Of a stretch of 48,512 nt of DNA, positions 14,359 to 22,811 are shown one piece after another. The position numbers and the translations under genes were made by a program. Source of the DNA: CAYVQE01 sp964633205 (GTDB taxonomy: Bacteria; Myxococcota; B64-G9); contig CAZWFN010000034.1 of NCBI GenBank assembly GCA_964633205.1, positions 1 through 48,512 of the forward strand, given 5' to 3'. Below the pieces are notes generated by a model, which saw only the letters and a list, made by a program, of their open reading frames with translations, made no database searches and was not told where the DNA came from. Position 1 is the first letter of the stretch; the number at the start of each line of letters is the position of its first letter.

Positions 14359-15732
14359 ATGAACGCAGCCAGCGAGGTGCAGCTTGCGGCCGCCGGGACC
14401 CGGCGCGACTGGGTGGAGGTGATCGGTCGCCGCCAGACCGGCGCGCTGGTGGTCCAGCTGTTCCGCTACCGCTTCTTGCTGGCGCCGCTGCTGACCGTGA
14501 TCATCGCGGTGTTCTTCGTCTGGGATCCGGTGCCCTGGAAGCTGGCCTGGATCGGGGTGACCCTGAGCGCGCTGATCGGGCTGTCGGCGGTGGAGTACTG
14601 GCTGGCGCGGCGGCGGCGGGCCACGCTGGGACGGCTGCGGGTCAACCTGGCCTTGCTGACCGTGATCCAGGCGGCCATGATCTACATCACCGGCGGCATC
14701 GAAAGCCCCTTGCTGCCGATCTTCATCCCGCTGTGCCTGGCCGCCGGCCTGTTGGCACCGCGCTGGAGCAGCGGCCTGTGGGTGCTGCTGGTGCCGCTGG
14801 GCGCCACCCTGCTGCTGGCCGCCGGCTGCCTCTACGGGCTGCTGCCACGCACCGCGCCGGCCTTTTTCGAGCTGGACGCCGGCTGGGTGGACAAGCCGGT
14901 CTACGTCTGGACCACGGCCGGGGTGATCGTCTTTTTGGCGCTGGCCTCCTACTCGGTGGCCCACGCCATCCGCTCGGCCATCGGCGGGCAGGTGATGCGG
15001 GTGGTCGAGGCCCGGCAGCAGGCGGTTGAGTCGCTGGCCGGGCGCAACCGGGAGCTGTTGGGGGTGTCGCGCACCATCGCCCACGAGCTGAAGAACCCGC
15101 TGGCCTCGATCCAGGGCCTGGCCCAGCTGATGGCCCGCTCGGCCGAGCCGGGCAGCAAGCAGGCCGAGCGGCTGCAGGTGATGGTGGCCGAGATCGGGCG
15201 CATGGGCGAGGTGCTCGAGGGCTTCCGCTCCTTCACCCGGCCGCTGACCGATCTGCAGCTGGAGCGGGTCGAGCTGGCCGCGGTGGTGGCCGAGGTGGTG
15301 GCGCTGCACGAGGGGCTGGCCGCCGAGCGCGGCCAGCAGCTGAGCCTGGTGACCGCCCCGGTGCGGCTGCGCTGCGATGCGCAGAAGGTCAAGCAGGCCG
15401 TGATCAACCTGCTGCAGAACGCCCTGGAGGCCACCCCGGCCGGCGGCCGCATCCGGGTGCGGTTGGGGCCGTGGCAGGACGGCGGTCGGGTGGAAGTTCA
15501 GGACGACGGGCCGGGGCTGAACGAGCAGAGCCGGGCCCACCTGTTCGAGGCCGGCTTCACCACCAAGGAGGAGGGCTCGGGCATCGGGCTGGTGGTGGCC
15601 CGCTCCATCGCCCGCCAGCACGGCGGCGAGCTGGCCGTGGAGGACGGACTGGCGGGCGGGGCGCTGGCCAGTCTGTGCTTGCCGGCCGATCCGCAAGCGG
15701 CGGGCGGGGATCGCAAGGAGGGAGCTGCATGA
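14359..15732 (+). CDS. Membrane sensor histidine kinase (NtrB/AtoS-like)
   Basis: 457 residues; ATG 14359 has GGGAGG 5 bases upstream. About six N-terminal membrane helices (residues 35-205) form the sensor, with almost no extracytoplasmic domain, so it may sense the membrane or a small ligand. The H-box is TIAHELKNPLASIQGL with His about 242. The N-box is INLLQNALEATP; G1 is QDDGPGLN and G2 is GSGIGLVVARS. It overlaps the response regulator by 4 bases (ATGA). It probably phosphorylates that regulator to control sigma54 promoters elsewhere. Confidence 0.95.
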   Translation: MNAASEVQLAAAGTRRDWVEVIGRRQTGALVVQLFRYRFLLAPLLTVIIAVFFVWDPVPWKLAWIGVTLSALIGLSAVEYWLARRRRATLGRLRVNLALLTVIQAAMIYITGGIESPLLPIFIPLCLAAGLLAPRWSSGLWVLLVPLGATLLLAAGCLYGLLPRTAPAFFELDAGWVDKPVYVWTTAGVIVFLALASYSVAHAIRSAIGGQVMRVVEARQQAVESLAGRNRELLGVSRTIAHELKNPLASIQGLAQLMARSAEPGSKQAERLQVMVAEIGRMGEVLEGFRSFTRPLTDLQLERVELAAVVAEVVALHEGLAAERGQQLSLVTAPVRLRCDAQKVKQAVINLLQNALEATPAGGRIRVRLGPWQDGGRVEVQDDGPGLNEQSRAHLFEAGFTTKEEGSGIGLVVARSIARQHGGELAVEDGLAGGALASLCLPADPQAAGGDRKEGAA

Positions 15733-17054
15733 AGCCGGTGGTGCTGGTGGTCGACGACGATCCCGGGGTGCGCTACACCCTGCGCGAGCTGCTGGAGGAG
15801 GCCGAGATGCAGGTGGCCGAGGCCGGCGACGGGCGGGCGGCGTTGGACTGGTTGGCCGAGCAGCACGCCGATCTGGTCATCAGCGACCTGGCCATGCCCG
15901 GCCTCGACGGCATGGGGCTGCTGCGCGGGCTGGCAGCCATGCCGGGGGCGCCGCGGGTGATCGTGATCACGGCCCACGGCTCGGAGCGGGCCGCGGTCGA
16001 GGCCATGAAGCTGGGCGCCTTCGATTACTTCGCCAAGCCCTTCGACATCGACGCCATCATGCAGGTCATCGAACGGGCGGTGGCCTCGGTGCGCCAGGAG
16101 CGCGAGAACGAGCAGCTGCGCGCCGAGCTGCACCTGGCGCGGCACATGGTCTTCGCCTCCGACGCCATGCGCCGGCTGGCGCTGCTGGTGCAGCGGGCCG
16201 GGCCGCGGGACGTCACCGTGCTGCTCAGCGGCCCCTCGGGCACCGGCAAGGAGCTGCTGGCCGAGGCCCTGGTGGCCGCGTCGGGCCGGGCCGAGCGACG
16301 CTTCGTGCGCTTCAACTGCGCCGCGCTGCCGCGCGAGCTGGCCGAGGCCGAGCTGTTCGGCCACGCCCGCGGTGCCTTCACCGGCGCCCAGCGCGAGCGG
16401 CGCGGTCTGTTCCGCGAGGCCGACGGCGGCAGCCTGCTGCTCGACGAGGTGGGCGAGCTGGAGCCTGCCACCCAGGGCAAGCTGCTGCGGGTGCTGCAGC
16501 AGGGACGGGTGCGGCCGGTGGGCGCCGACCGGGAGATCGCGGTGGACGTGCGCCTGATCGCGGCCACCAACCGCGACCTGCAGGCCGAGGTGGCCGGCGG
16601 CCGCTTCCGCGAAGATCTGTACTATCGGCTGGACGTGATCCACCTGCGCGTACCGCCGCTGGCCGAGCGGCCCGACGACTTGGCGCCGCTGATCGATCAC
16701 TTCCTGCGCCGCTACGCCGAGCGTTTCGGACTCGACTCGCCCAGCCTGGCGCCCGAGCTGCGCCAGCGGCTGCTGAGCGCGGCCTATCCGGGCAACGTGC
16801 GCGAGCTCGAAAACCGCATCGAGCGGCTGGTGGCCCTGTCGCCCGACGGCCAGCTCGACGGCCAGGCCCTCGACGGCGGTGGCGCCGGCCCGGGCGAGCA
16901 GCTCGGCCTCAAGCAGCGGGTCGAGGCCTTCGAGCGCGGCCTGATCGCCGCCGAGCTGCGCCGCTGCAACAACAACCGCTCCGAGACCGCCCGCCGCCTC
17001 GGCATCGGCCGCGTCACCCTGCTCGACAAGCTACGCAAGTACGGCATCGATTAG
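15729..17054 (+). CDS. NtrC-family sigma54-dependent response regulator
   Basis: 441 residues. The receiver domain has the acidic pair DDD (residues 9-11), phospho-acceptor Asp53 (LVISDLAMPG) and Lys in FAKPFD. The AAA+ domain has Walker A GPSGTGKE, the sigma54-contacting GAFTGA loop (HARGAFTGAQ), Walker B LLLDEVGEL and the arginine-finger region FREDLYYRL. The C-terminus is a Fis-type helix-turn-helix (NNNRSETARRLGIGRVTLLDKLRK). AAGGAGGG precedes the ATG. It activates sigma54 promoters when phosphorylated. No target site is evident in the window. Confidence 0.96.
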   Translation: MKPVVLVVDDDPGVRYTLRELLEEAEMQVAEAGDGRAALDWLAEQHADLVISDLAMPGLDGMGLLRGLAAMPGAPRVIVITAHGSERAAVEAMKLGAFDYFAKPFDIDAIMQVIERAVASVRQERENEQLRAELHLARHMVFASDAMRRLALLVQRAGPRDVTVLLSGPSGTGKELLAEALVAASGRAERRFVRFNCAALPRELAEAELFGHARGAFTGAQRERRGLFREADGGSLLLDEVGELEPATQGKLLRVLQQGRVRPVGADREIAVDVRLIAATNRDLQAEVAGGRFREDLYYRLDVIHLRVPPLAERPDDLAPLIDHFLRRYAERFGLDSPSLAPELRQRLLSAAYPGNVRELENRIERLVALSPDGQLDGQALDGGGAGPGEQLGLKQRVEAFERGLIAAELRRCNNNRSETARRLGIGRVTLLDKLRKYGID

Positions 17055-17089
17055 GGTGTCCAACATCCGGGTCACCGGCGCATTGGGGT

Positions 17090-17119
17090 TGACAAGTGCC
17101 CCCCGCGGACCGATAGCAT
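17090..17119 (+). promoter_or_regulatory. Candidate sigma70 promoter of the bifunctional-nuclease gene
   Basis: A perfect TTGACA at 17090-17095 is followed after 18 bases by TAGCAT (17114-17119), or after 16 bases by GATAGC. It sits between the response-regulator stop and the ATG at 17150, giving a short leader. Confidence 0.45.
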
Positions 17120-17149
17120 GTGCCAAGAGCCGCGAGGCGGGAGGGCCGT

Positions 17150-17731
17150 ATGAGCCAAGAGACTTGCAGCGGGACGACAACCGGCGACTTCGTCAAGATG
17201 ACGGTGGCCGGCATCACCCTGGACCCGACCAACAACATGCCCATCATCATCCTCAAGGACGTGGACAACAAGGTGGCCATCCCGATCTGGATCGGCCTGG
17301 TCGAAGCCTCGGCCATCGCCACCGAGATCGAGGGCGTGGAGTTGGCCCGACCGATGACCCACGACCTGCTCAAGAGCGTGCTCGAGACACTGGGCGGCAA
17401 GCTGGACCACATCGTGGTCAGCGATCTGCGCGACAACACGTTCTACGCCCTGCTTTTCATCGAGCGCGGCGACGAAATGCTGAAGATCGACTCGCGGCCC
17501 TCGGATGCCATCGCCCTGGCGTTGCGCACCCGCTCCGATCTGTTCGTCGCCCAGAAGGTGATCGACAACTCGCAGCAGCTCGATGCCGAGGCGCTCAAGA
17601 GCATCCTGAAGAAGGGCGGGACGGCCGAGGACACCGAGGAGGCGGCCGCCGACGACGAGAAGAGCAAGGACCGCTGGGCCGAGATCCTCGAAAACCTCAA
17701 GCCGGAAGACTTCGGTAAGTACAAGATGTAG
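17150..17731 (+). CDS. Bifunctional nuclease (BFN, DUF151) family protein
   Basis: 193 residues; ATG 17150 behind GGGAGGG. The family core is clear: VAGITLDPTNNMPIIILKD, then IPIWIGLVEASAIATEIEGVELARPMTHDLL, and SRPSDAIALALRTRSDLFV. The family is widespread in bacteria and was named from a plant protein reported to have nuclease activity; bacterial function is largely unproven. The C-terminal acidic tail (about residues 165-193) ends in KYKM. It sits alone behind its own promoter and is followed closely by the VanZ-like gene. Confidence 0.93.
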   Translation: MSQETCSGTTTGDFVKMTVAGITLDPTNNMPIIILKDVDNKVAIPIWIGLVEASAIATEIEGVELARPMTHDLLKSVLETLGGKLDHIVVSDLRDNTFYALLFIERGDEMLKIDSRPSDAIALALRTRSDLFVAQKVIDNSQQLDAEALKSILKKGGTAEDTEEAAADDEKSKDRWAEILENLKPEDFGKYKM

Positions 17732-17751
17732 TCCGGCGGCTCGGCTCCCCC

Positions 17752-18159
17752 GTGCCCGATACCCTGCGCCAACTGCTCGTCTACTGGCTGCCCCTGATCC
17801 TTTACGTGGGGCTGATATTCCTGCTGTCCTCGTTGTCGCTGGTGCCCCTGCCGTTGCCCGCCATCAGCGGCGCCGACAAGGTGGCCCATTTCGGCGAGTA
17901 CGCCGTGCTGGCGGTGCTGGTCGCCCGCGCCATTCACTCGCTGCAGCGACCGCGCGCGCTGTGGCTGGTCTGCTTGCTGTCGCTGCTGGTGGTGGTGGCC
18001 TTCGGCGCCCTGGACGAGGCCTACCAGAGCACGGTGCCGCGGCGCCAGTCGGACGTGCTGGACCTGCTGGCCGATGGATTGGGCGGCTTGACGGGTAGCT
18101 TGGCCTACTGCCTGTTCATCCGCCACTGGTCGCGGCGGCGCCCGCAGCGCACGCCATGA
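17752..18159 (+). CDS. VanZ-like family membrane protein
   Basis: 135 residues from GTG 17752, 20 bases after the previous stop. It has four predicted membrane helices (LVYWLPLILYVGLIFLLSS, the second around residues 55-65, LWLVCLLSLLVVVAFGALDE, and a C-terminal one). The diagnostic VanZ features are present: DKVAHFGEYAVLAVL and GALDEAYQSTVPRRQSDVLDLLADGLGG. VanZ of enterococci contributes to teicoplanin resistance, but most homologues have no known function. Confidence 0.9.
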   Translation: MPDTLRQLLVYWLPLILYVGLIFLLSSLSLVPLPLPAISGADKVAHFGEYAVLAVLVARAIHSLQRPRALWLVCLLSLLVVVAFGALDEAYQSTVPRRQSDVLDLLADGLGGLTGSLAYCLFIRHWSRRRPQRTP

Positions 18160-18178
18160 GCGCTTCGATGGCCTGGCC

Positions 18179-18703
18179 ATGAACCTGTTTCACCGCCTTT
18201 TCGACAAGCTCTACCCGCCCATCCGCTTCTTCCACGAGACCTTGAGCGGCCACGACTGGTTCAGCGAGATCGCGCCCGATCTGTGGTTGGGCGGCGCGCC
18301 GACCTATACCCGCGACTACGCCTTCCTCCGCGAGCGCGGCATCGACGCCGTGCTCGATGTGCGCGCCGAGCGCGAGGACGACCTGTGCTTCTACCGCCGC
18401 CAGCGCATCGCCCATCTCAAGCTGCCGGTACCGGACGTCTACGCCCCGGATGGCGAGGTCATCGAGCGGGGGGTGCGCTGGATCGATCGCCAACTGCGCG
18501 CCGGCCGGCGGGTGCTGGTCCACTGCGCCAAGGGGCGCGGTCGCTCGGCCACCGTGCTGGCCGCCTACCTGATGGCCGCCCGGGGACTGGGCTACGACGA
18601 GGCGGCCGCGCTGCTGCGCGAAAAGCGCGCGCTGACCAAGCTCGAGGGACGCCACCGGCGGGTGATCGAACGCTGGTGGGCCGCGCGGTCCAAAAGCGCG
18701 TAG
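18179..18703 (+). CDS. Dual-specificity (PTPMT1-like) phosphatase
   Basis: 174 residues; ATG 18179. The catalytic signature VHCAKGRGRSAT gives Cys116 and Arg122 of the CX5R motif. The upstream WLGGAP, GIDAVLDVR and LKLPVPDVYAP segments, and an Asp in that loop as candidate general acid, match the PTPMT1/plant-type DSP group. Mitochondrial PTPMT1 removes phosphate from phosphatidylglycerol-phosphate. Next to a CDP-alcohol phosphatidyltransferase (convergent, 36 bases away), a phospholipid-phosphate substrate is an attractive inference. Protein phosphatase activity cannot be excluded. Confidence 0.85.
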   Translation: MNLFHRLFDKLYPPIRFFHETLSGHDWFSEIAPDLWLGGAPTYTRDYAFLRERGIDAVLDVRAEREDDLCFYRRQRIAHLKLPVPDVYAPDGEVIERGVRWIDRQLRAGRRVLVHCAKGRGRSATVLAAYLMAARGLGYDEAAALLREKRALTKLEGRHRRVIERWWAARSKSA

Positions 18704-18739
18704 TGCATTGCCAGACCGGGCCCTGGACGCCGCGTCGGG

Positions 18740-20011
18740 TCAGGCCGCCGGCGGCTGAGGGCGCGGCCTGGACCCACCGTCGGTGGACTGGGCCTCGTCC
18801 GGTGCCGGCGACTCGGGGTTGGGCGCGGTGTAGACGTAGTCGCGCTGCAACGGGTAGTTCCAGGCCGAGGCGACCACCAGCCGCACCAGCACCCAGGCCA
18901 GCCGGTAGTCCAGCCCCGGCAGATACATCAGTACGCTGACACCGCCGCCGTTGAGCAGGGCGCTGGTCAGGCTGACGAAGGTGTAGCGCGAGGCCTGGGG
19001 CAAGAAGGGCGCCCCGGCCTTGAAGGCCCAGAAACGGTTGATGGTGAAGTGCAGCACCGCGCCCGGTAGACAGCCGAGCATGGTGGCCAGCCAGGGCGGC
19101 AGGCCGGCCCGGGTGACCAGCAGCACCATCAGCAGGAACTCGGCCGCGGTGGCCAGCAGCTTGGCCGTCTGGTTGCGCAGCCACACCCCGCGGCCCTTGT
19201 GCAGCGTCTCGCCGAAGGGCTTCTCACCCAGCGCCTTGAGCAGATGGACGAAGCGGTGGAAGGCGGTCATCTGGGTGGTCAGAGCCAGCATGATCAGCCC
19301 GATGATGGCCAAGCGGTAGATGGGCTCGGGATCGTCGGGCGCCAGCACGATGGTCAGGATGGGGCTCAGCGCGGTGGCCACACCCAGGTACAGGATGCGT
19401 TCGGCGCGCTGCATCACGCCGACCTTGATCTGCACGCCCAGGCCCTCGCCGCGCGCCCGCACGTAGGAGATCATCATCGAGCCCAGCAGGGCGGCCAACA
19501 CCACCAGCAGCACCCAGCTGTCGCGGTAGAACCAGGCGAAGCCGATCATGACCACGCCGTCGCTGTAGCGGTCCAGCACCGAGTCCAGCGCGGCGCCGGC
19601 CGGTCCGTCGGTGCCCTGCTTGCGGGCCAGTCGGCCGTCGAAGATGTCCAGCATGCCCGCGAACAGGTACAGCCAGCCGCCCAGGGCGAAATGGCCGGTG
19701 GCGATGCCCACCGCGGCCCCGATGGCCAGGATCAGCGACAGGGTGGTCACCGCGGCGGCCGGGATGCGGCTGCGCTCGAGCACGAACCACAGCGGCCGGG
19801 TGACCCACAAGAAGAACAAGCGGATGAACATGTTGGCCAGCACGCTGTCGCCGCGGGCCTCCATCTCGCGGTCGCGATGGCCGCCACCCAGCTTGGTCCA
19901 GATGGTGTAGATGATCAGACCCACCGTGAAGTAGGCCACCAGGAAGATGGCCGGCGACAGCGTGATCAGGATGCGGGTGGTGGCCGACAGATCGCCTTCG
20001 AACCAGCTCAT
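18740..20011 (-). CDS. CDP-alcohol phosphatidyltransferase fused to a GtrA-like domain
   Basis: 423 residues from ATG 20011 (GAGAGGGA upstream). The complete CDP-alcohol transferase motif D-G-x2-A-R-x8-G-x3-D-x3-D occupies residues 125-147, within several membrane helices. It is followed by SYVRARGEGLGV and VGVMQRAERILYLG, as in phosphatidylinositol-phosphate and archaetidylinositol-phosphate synthases. The last third (about 285-400) has four hydrophobic helices and FTINRFWAFKA, typical of GtrA/DPMS-region membrane proteins that help move lipid-linked sugars. The fusion suggests synthesis and translocation of a phospholipid or lipid-linked head group in one polypeptide. The exact alcohol acceptor is unknown. 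Confidence 0.9.
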   Translation of the reverse strand: MSWFEGDLSATTRILITLSPAIFLVAYFTVGLIIYTIWTKLGGGHRDREMEARGDSVLANMFIRLFFLWVTRPLWFVLERSRIPAAAVTTLSLILAIGAAVGIATGHFALGGWLYLFAGMLDIFDGRLARKQGTDGPAGAALDSVLDRYSDGVVMIGFAWFYRDSWVLLVVLAALLGSMMISYVRARGEGLGVQIKVGVMQRAERILYLGVATALSPILTIVLAPDDPEPIYRLAIIGLIMLALTTQMTAFHRFVHLLKALGEKPFGETLHKGRGVWLRNQTAKLLATAAEFLLMVLLVTRAGLPPWLATMLGCLPGAVLHFTINRFWAFKAGAPFLPQASRYTFVSLTSALLNGGGVSVLMYLPGLDYRLAWVLVRLVVASAWNYPLQRDYVYTAPNPESPAPDEAQSTDGGSRPRPQPPAA

Positions 20012-20163
20012 CGCGTATTCCCTCTCCACCCCCGTGGGACACCGGAAGCCCGGCCCGGGATAGCAGACGCCGATCGAATATGCAATCCGCAAGCCACAGC
20101 GCGGCACCCGCGGGCGGCGCTGGCGCTGCGGCCGGGGATCTGATAGACCTCGGCCCCGTCGAG

Positions 20164-21042
20164 ATGAGCAGCGCCGAGAACATCCACTCCGTGTGCGTGG
20201 GCCACGTGACCCACGACAGAATCGACGGCCGCGTGGTGGCCGGCGGCTGCGCCCTGTACGCCGCCCGCGGGCTGCAGGCGCTGGGAGCGCACAGCCGCCT
20301 GGTCGGCGCGGTGGGAGAGGACTTCGCCGCCGACGCGGCCCTGGCCGGGCTGGATTGCCGCCTCGAGCGGGCGGGCCGGACCACGGTCTTCACCAACTGT
20401 TATCCGCCGGGCGCGCCGCGGCTGCAATACGTCGAGCAGGTGGCCCCGCCGGTGCGCCCGCAGTTGCTGGCGCCGGACGAGCGCTCTTGCGATGTGGCCT
20501 TCCTGGGCCCGGTGCTGGGCGAGGTCGATCTGGCGGCCTGGAAGCGGGCCCTGCGCCCGCGGCTGCTGGCCATCGGCGTGCAGGGCTTGGTGCGGGCCGT
20601 CGGGCCGAGCGGCGGTGGGGCGGCGCCGGCCGCTGCCGGCCGGGTGGTGCCGCGACCCTGGCGGCCGGCGGCCGAGCTGCTGGCCGGCGTGGACGTGGCC
20701 TGCCTGAGCGAGGAGGACCTGGCCGGCCAGCCCGATCTGCTCCAGCGGCTGTGCGCCGCGGTGCCGCTGGTGGCGCTGACGCGCGAGCGGCGGGGCTGCG
20801 ACCTGATCCAGGGCGGCCGGCGCCGCTGGGTGGGCATCCACCCGGCCCGGGTGGTCGACCCCACCGGCGCCGGTGACAGCTTCGCCGCCGGGTTGCTCTT
20901 CGGCCTGGCCAGCGGGCAGGAGCCGGTGGCGGCCGCCCGCCTGGGCGCGGCCGCGGCTTCGATCATCATCGAGAGCGAGGCCGGCAGCGGCTTCGAGCGG
21001 CTGGCCGAGGCCTTCGAGCGGGCGGCTGGCGTTCCGGCCTGA
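20164..21042 (+). CDS. PfkB-family carbohydrate/inositol kinase
   Basis: 292 residues from ATG 20164, where the domain begins (HSVCVGHVTHDRIDG). An earlier in-frame ATG at 20080 would add a low-complexity Ala/Gly stretch with no ribosome site. VVAGGCALYAARGLQALG is the ribokinase-family N-terminal motif and DPTGAGDSFAAGLLFGLA the C-terminal signature with catalytic Asp. The fold fits ribokinase, adenosine kinase and inositol kinases. Given the cytidylyltransferase nearby, inositol phosphorylation is a reasonable guess, but sequence alone does not fix the substrate. It is divergent from the CDP-alcohol transferase. Confidence 0.88.
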   Translation: MSSAENIHSVCVGHVTHDRIDGRVVAGGCALYAARGLQALGAHSRLVGAVGEDFAADAALAGLDCRLERAGRTTVFTNCYPPGAPRLQYVEQVAPPVRPQLLAPDERSCDVAFLGPVLGEVDLAAWKRALRPRLLAIGVQGLVRAVGPSGGGAAPAAAGRVVPRPWRPAAELLAGVDVACLSEEDLAGQPDLLQRLCAAVPLVALTRERRGCDLIQGGRRRWVGIHPARVVDPTGAGDSFAAGLLFGLASGQEPVAAARLGAAAASIIIESEAGSGFERLAEAFERAAGVPA

Positions 21043-21068
21043 GCGGGGCACGCTGGCGTCTCCCGGGC

Positions 21069-21866
21069 TCAGCCAGCGGACGCCGGTTGGGTGGGCTCCA
21101 GCGGGTAGCCGAGCTGGTGCAGCAGGCCGGCCGCCCGGGGGTGGGCCATGAACTGCTCCAGCCGGGCGCGGTGGTCACCGCGCTGCCAGCGTTCGACCGA
21201 TGACCGGTAGACGTCCTTGACCGGCCCCGACCAGGCCCGGTTGCGGCGCACCCGGGTGTGCTCGTGCCAGTGCTCGAGCTGGGGCACGAACGGCTCGTCG
21301 GCGAAGTCGCAAATCCGGCGCAGCGCGGCCGCGTGATCGGCGATCAGATCCTCGTAGCGCAGGGTCAACATGCGGGGATGATCGCGCAAGGCCAGCCCGC
21401 ACTCGGTGTCGGCCACCCAGCGCTCCACCGTCACCCAGTAGTGGCCGGGTGCGGTCGGGTGCCGGGAGGTGACCACGTCGCGGCCGTCGCGCACCAGGTG
21501 GATCAGGACCACCCGCTCGTCGTAGTAGTCGAGGATGCGGTCGAAGTGGCGCACATTGCGGGGGGTCTTTTCACAGAAGCGGCGGCTGCCGGCCGGGATG
21601 CGGCTGCGCAGGGCGTGGAAGTAGAGCTTGTCCAGCCGCGGCTGGCCGCGGCCGCCGCCAGCGGGCCGGTCCCACTCCAAAAAGGCGTTGGTCTCGTTCG
21701 GGAAGGCGAACAGGTGTGGGTGGGCGCTGAGCATGGACAGCAGCAGGGTGGTGCCCGAGCGGCCGCAGCCGCCGATGATGATCGGCGGTGCGGTCAGGCG
21801 CTGGTCGATGCGCCGCCGGCCGGCGGCGAACAAAAAGGGGTAGCTGGCGCGCTGGAGCAGGTTCAC
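21069..21866 (-). CDS. Sulfotransferase family protein
   Basis: 265 residues from GTG 21866 (GAGGA 10 bases upstream); a TTG at 21908 is less likely. The PAPS 5'-phosphosulfate loop is IIIGGCGRSGTTLLLSM and the 3'-phosphate motif is LIHLVRDGRDVVTSR. LRYEDLIAD is typical of bacterial Sulfotransfer_1/3 enzymes. It transfers sulfate from PAPS to a hydroxyl or amine of a lipid, glycan or other acceptor, probably in the cytoplasm. It follows the inositol-1-phosphate cytidylyltransferase-like gene by 90 bases on the same strand. A second sulfotransferase lies at 27932-28915. Confidence 0.9.
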   Translation of the reverse strand: MNLLQRASYPFLFAAGRRRIDQRLTAPPIIIGGCGRSGTTLLLSMLSAHPHLFAFPNETNAFLEWDRPAGGGRGQPRLDKLYFHALRSRIPAGSRRFCEKTPRNVRHFDRILDYYDERVVLIHLVRDGRDVVTSRHPTAPGHYWVTVERWVADTECGLALRDHPRMLTLRYEDLIADHAAALRRICDFADEPFVPQLEHWHEHTRVRRNRAWSGPVKDVYRSSVERWQRGDHRARLEQFMAHPRAAGLLHQLGYPLEPTQPASAG

Positions 21867-21956
21867 GGTTCCGTTCCTCGGTCTCGCCTGGCTGCGGCGT
21901 AAAGCCAAGGGCTCGGGTCGCCGCCAGGACGGCGGTCGCCGGCTGCCACGGGCGGT

Positions 21957-22811
21957 TCAGCGGGGTGACAAGGGGCGGATGCGCCGGACGCCGGTGGTGC
22001 CGGCCTCGGGCTGGGGCAGGCGGTTGAGCAAGAGCTGCTCGGCCTCGCGGGCCATCTCCGGAGTGTCCACGTCCTGCCAGATGGGGTGGCTGGCGGCCAC
22101 GGTGGCGAAGCGGTCGCGGGCCATGAACTCGGCCACGATGTCGCTGACCGAGCGACCGCCGGCCTCGATGGCGCGGTCGATCAGCCGGCCGGCGCCGGCC
22201 GGGAAGTGGAAGACCCCGGTGTCGATCACGTCGTAGTCTGCGATCTCCTTGCCGATGGCGGCGATGGCGCCGTCTGCGGTGCGCACCTTGGTGGCGTCGT
22301 CGAGGTCGAAGACCGCGGCCGGGTCGGGGTCGACCAGCAGGTGGGGCACATCCGGGTCGCCGGTGGCCGCATCGACCAGCTCGCGCACCATCTCGCCGCT
22401 GAGCACGTGGTCGGCCATGGTGACCACGAAGGGTTCCTCCAGATCGCGGGCGCCGGCCCGCAGCGAGGCGCCGTTGCCCAGCTCGAAGTCCTCGCACAAG
22501 ACGATCTCGAGCGGGATCCCGCGCAGCCGCTCCATCTGCCCCACGGCGGCCACCACCCGCTGGGCGTCGTTGCCCAGCACCAGCCGGATGCGTTCGATGC
22601 CGGCGAACCAGTGTGTCAAGATGGCGCGCTCGACCAGGTGCAGCCCGCCCACGCGCAGCAGCACCTTGGGGATGCGCACCCCGTTGCCCTTCATCCGCAG
22701 TCCGTTGCCCGCCGCCAGGACGATGCCGGTGCGCGGGCGGGGATCGCTCCACGACTGCGGCCGGGCTTGACGAGACGTCGCTTCGAGCTTGGGCTGTATG
22801 GCGCTGTCCAT
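21957..22811 (-). CDS. Nucleotidyltransferase resembling inositol-1-phosphate cytidylyltransferase
   Basis: 284 residues from ATG 22811 (GGAG 8 bases upstream). The nucleotide-binding motif LAAGNGLRM (residues 32-40) with a downstream Lys (IPKVLL) is intact. LGNGASLRAG (112-120), VTMADHVLSGEM, DDATKVRTADGAIAAIGKEI, DVIDTGVFHF and WQDVDTPEMAREA match, in order, the characteristic blocks of the cytidylyltransferase domain of archaeal IPCT-DIPPS fusions. That domain makes CDP-inositol from CTP and L-myo-inositol-1-phosphate. The DIPPS-like domain is not attached here but is found at 46409-47851. Other sugar-phosphate cytidylyltransferases remain possible. Confidence 0.85.
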   Translation of the reverse strand: MDSAIQPKLEATSRQARPQSWSDPRPRTGIVLAAGNGLRMKGNGVRIPKVLLRVGGLHLVERAILTHWFAGIERIRLVLGNDAQRVVAAVGQMERLRGIPLEIVLCEDFELGNGASLRAGARDLEEPFVVTMADHVLSGEMVRELVDAATGDPDVPHLLVDPDPAAVFDLDDATKVRTADGAIAAIGKEIADYDVIDTGVFHFPAGAGRLIDRAIEAGGRSVSDIVAEFMARDRFATVAASHPIWQDVDTPEMAREAEQLLLNRLPQPEAGTTGVRRIRPLSPR

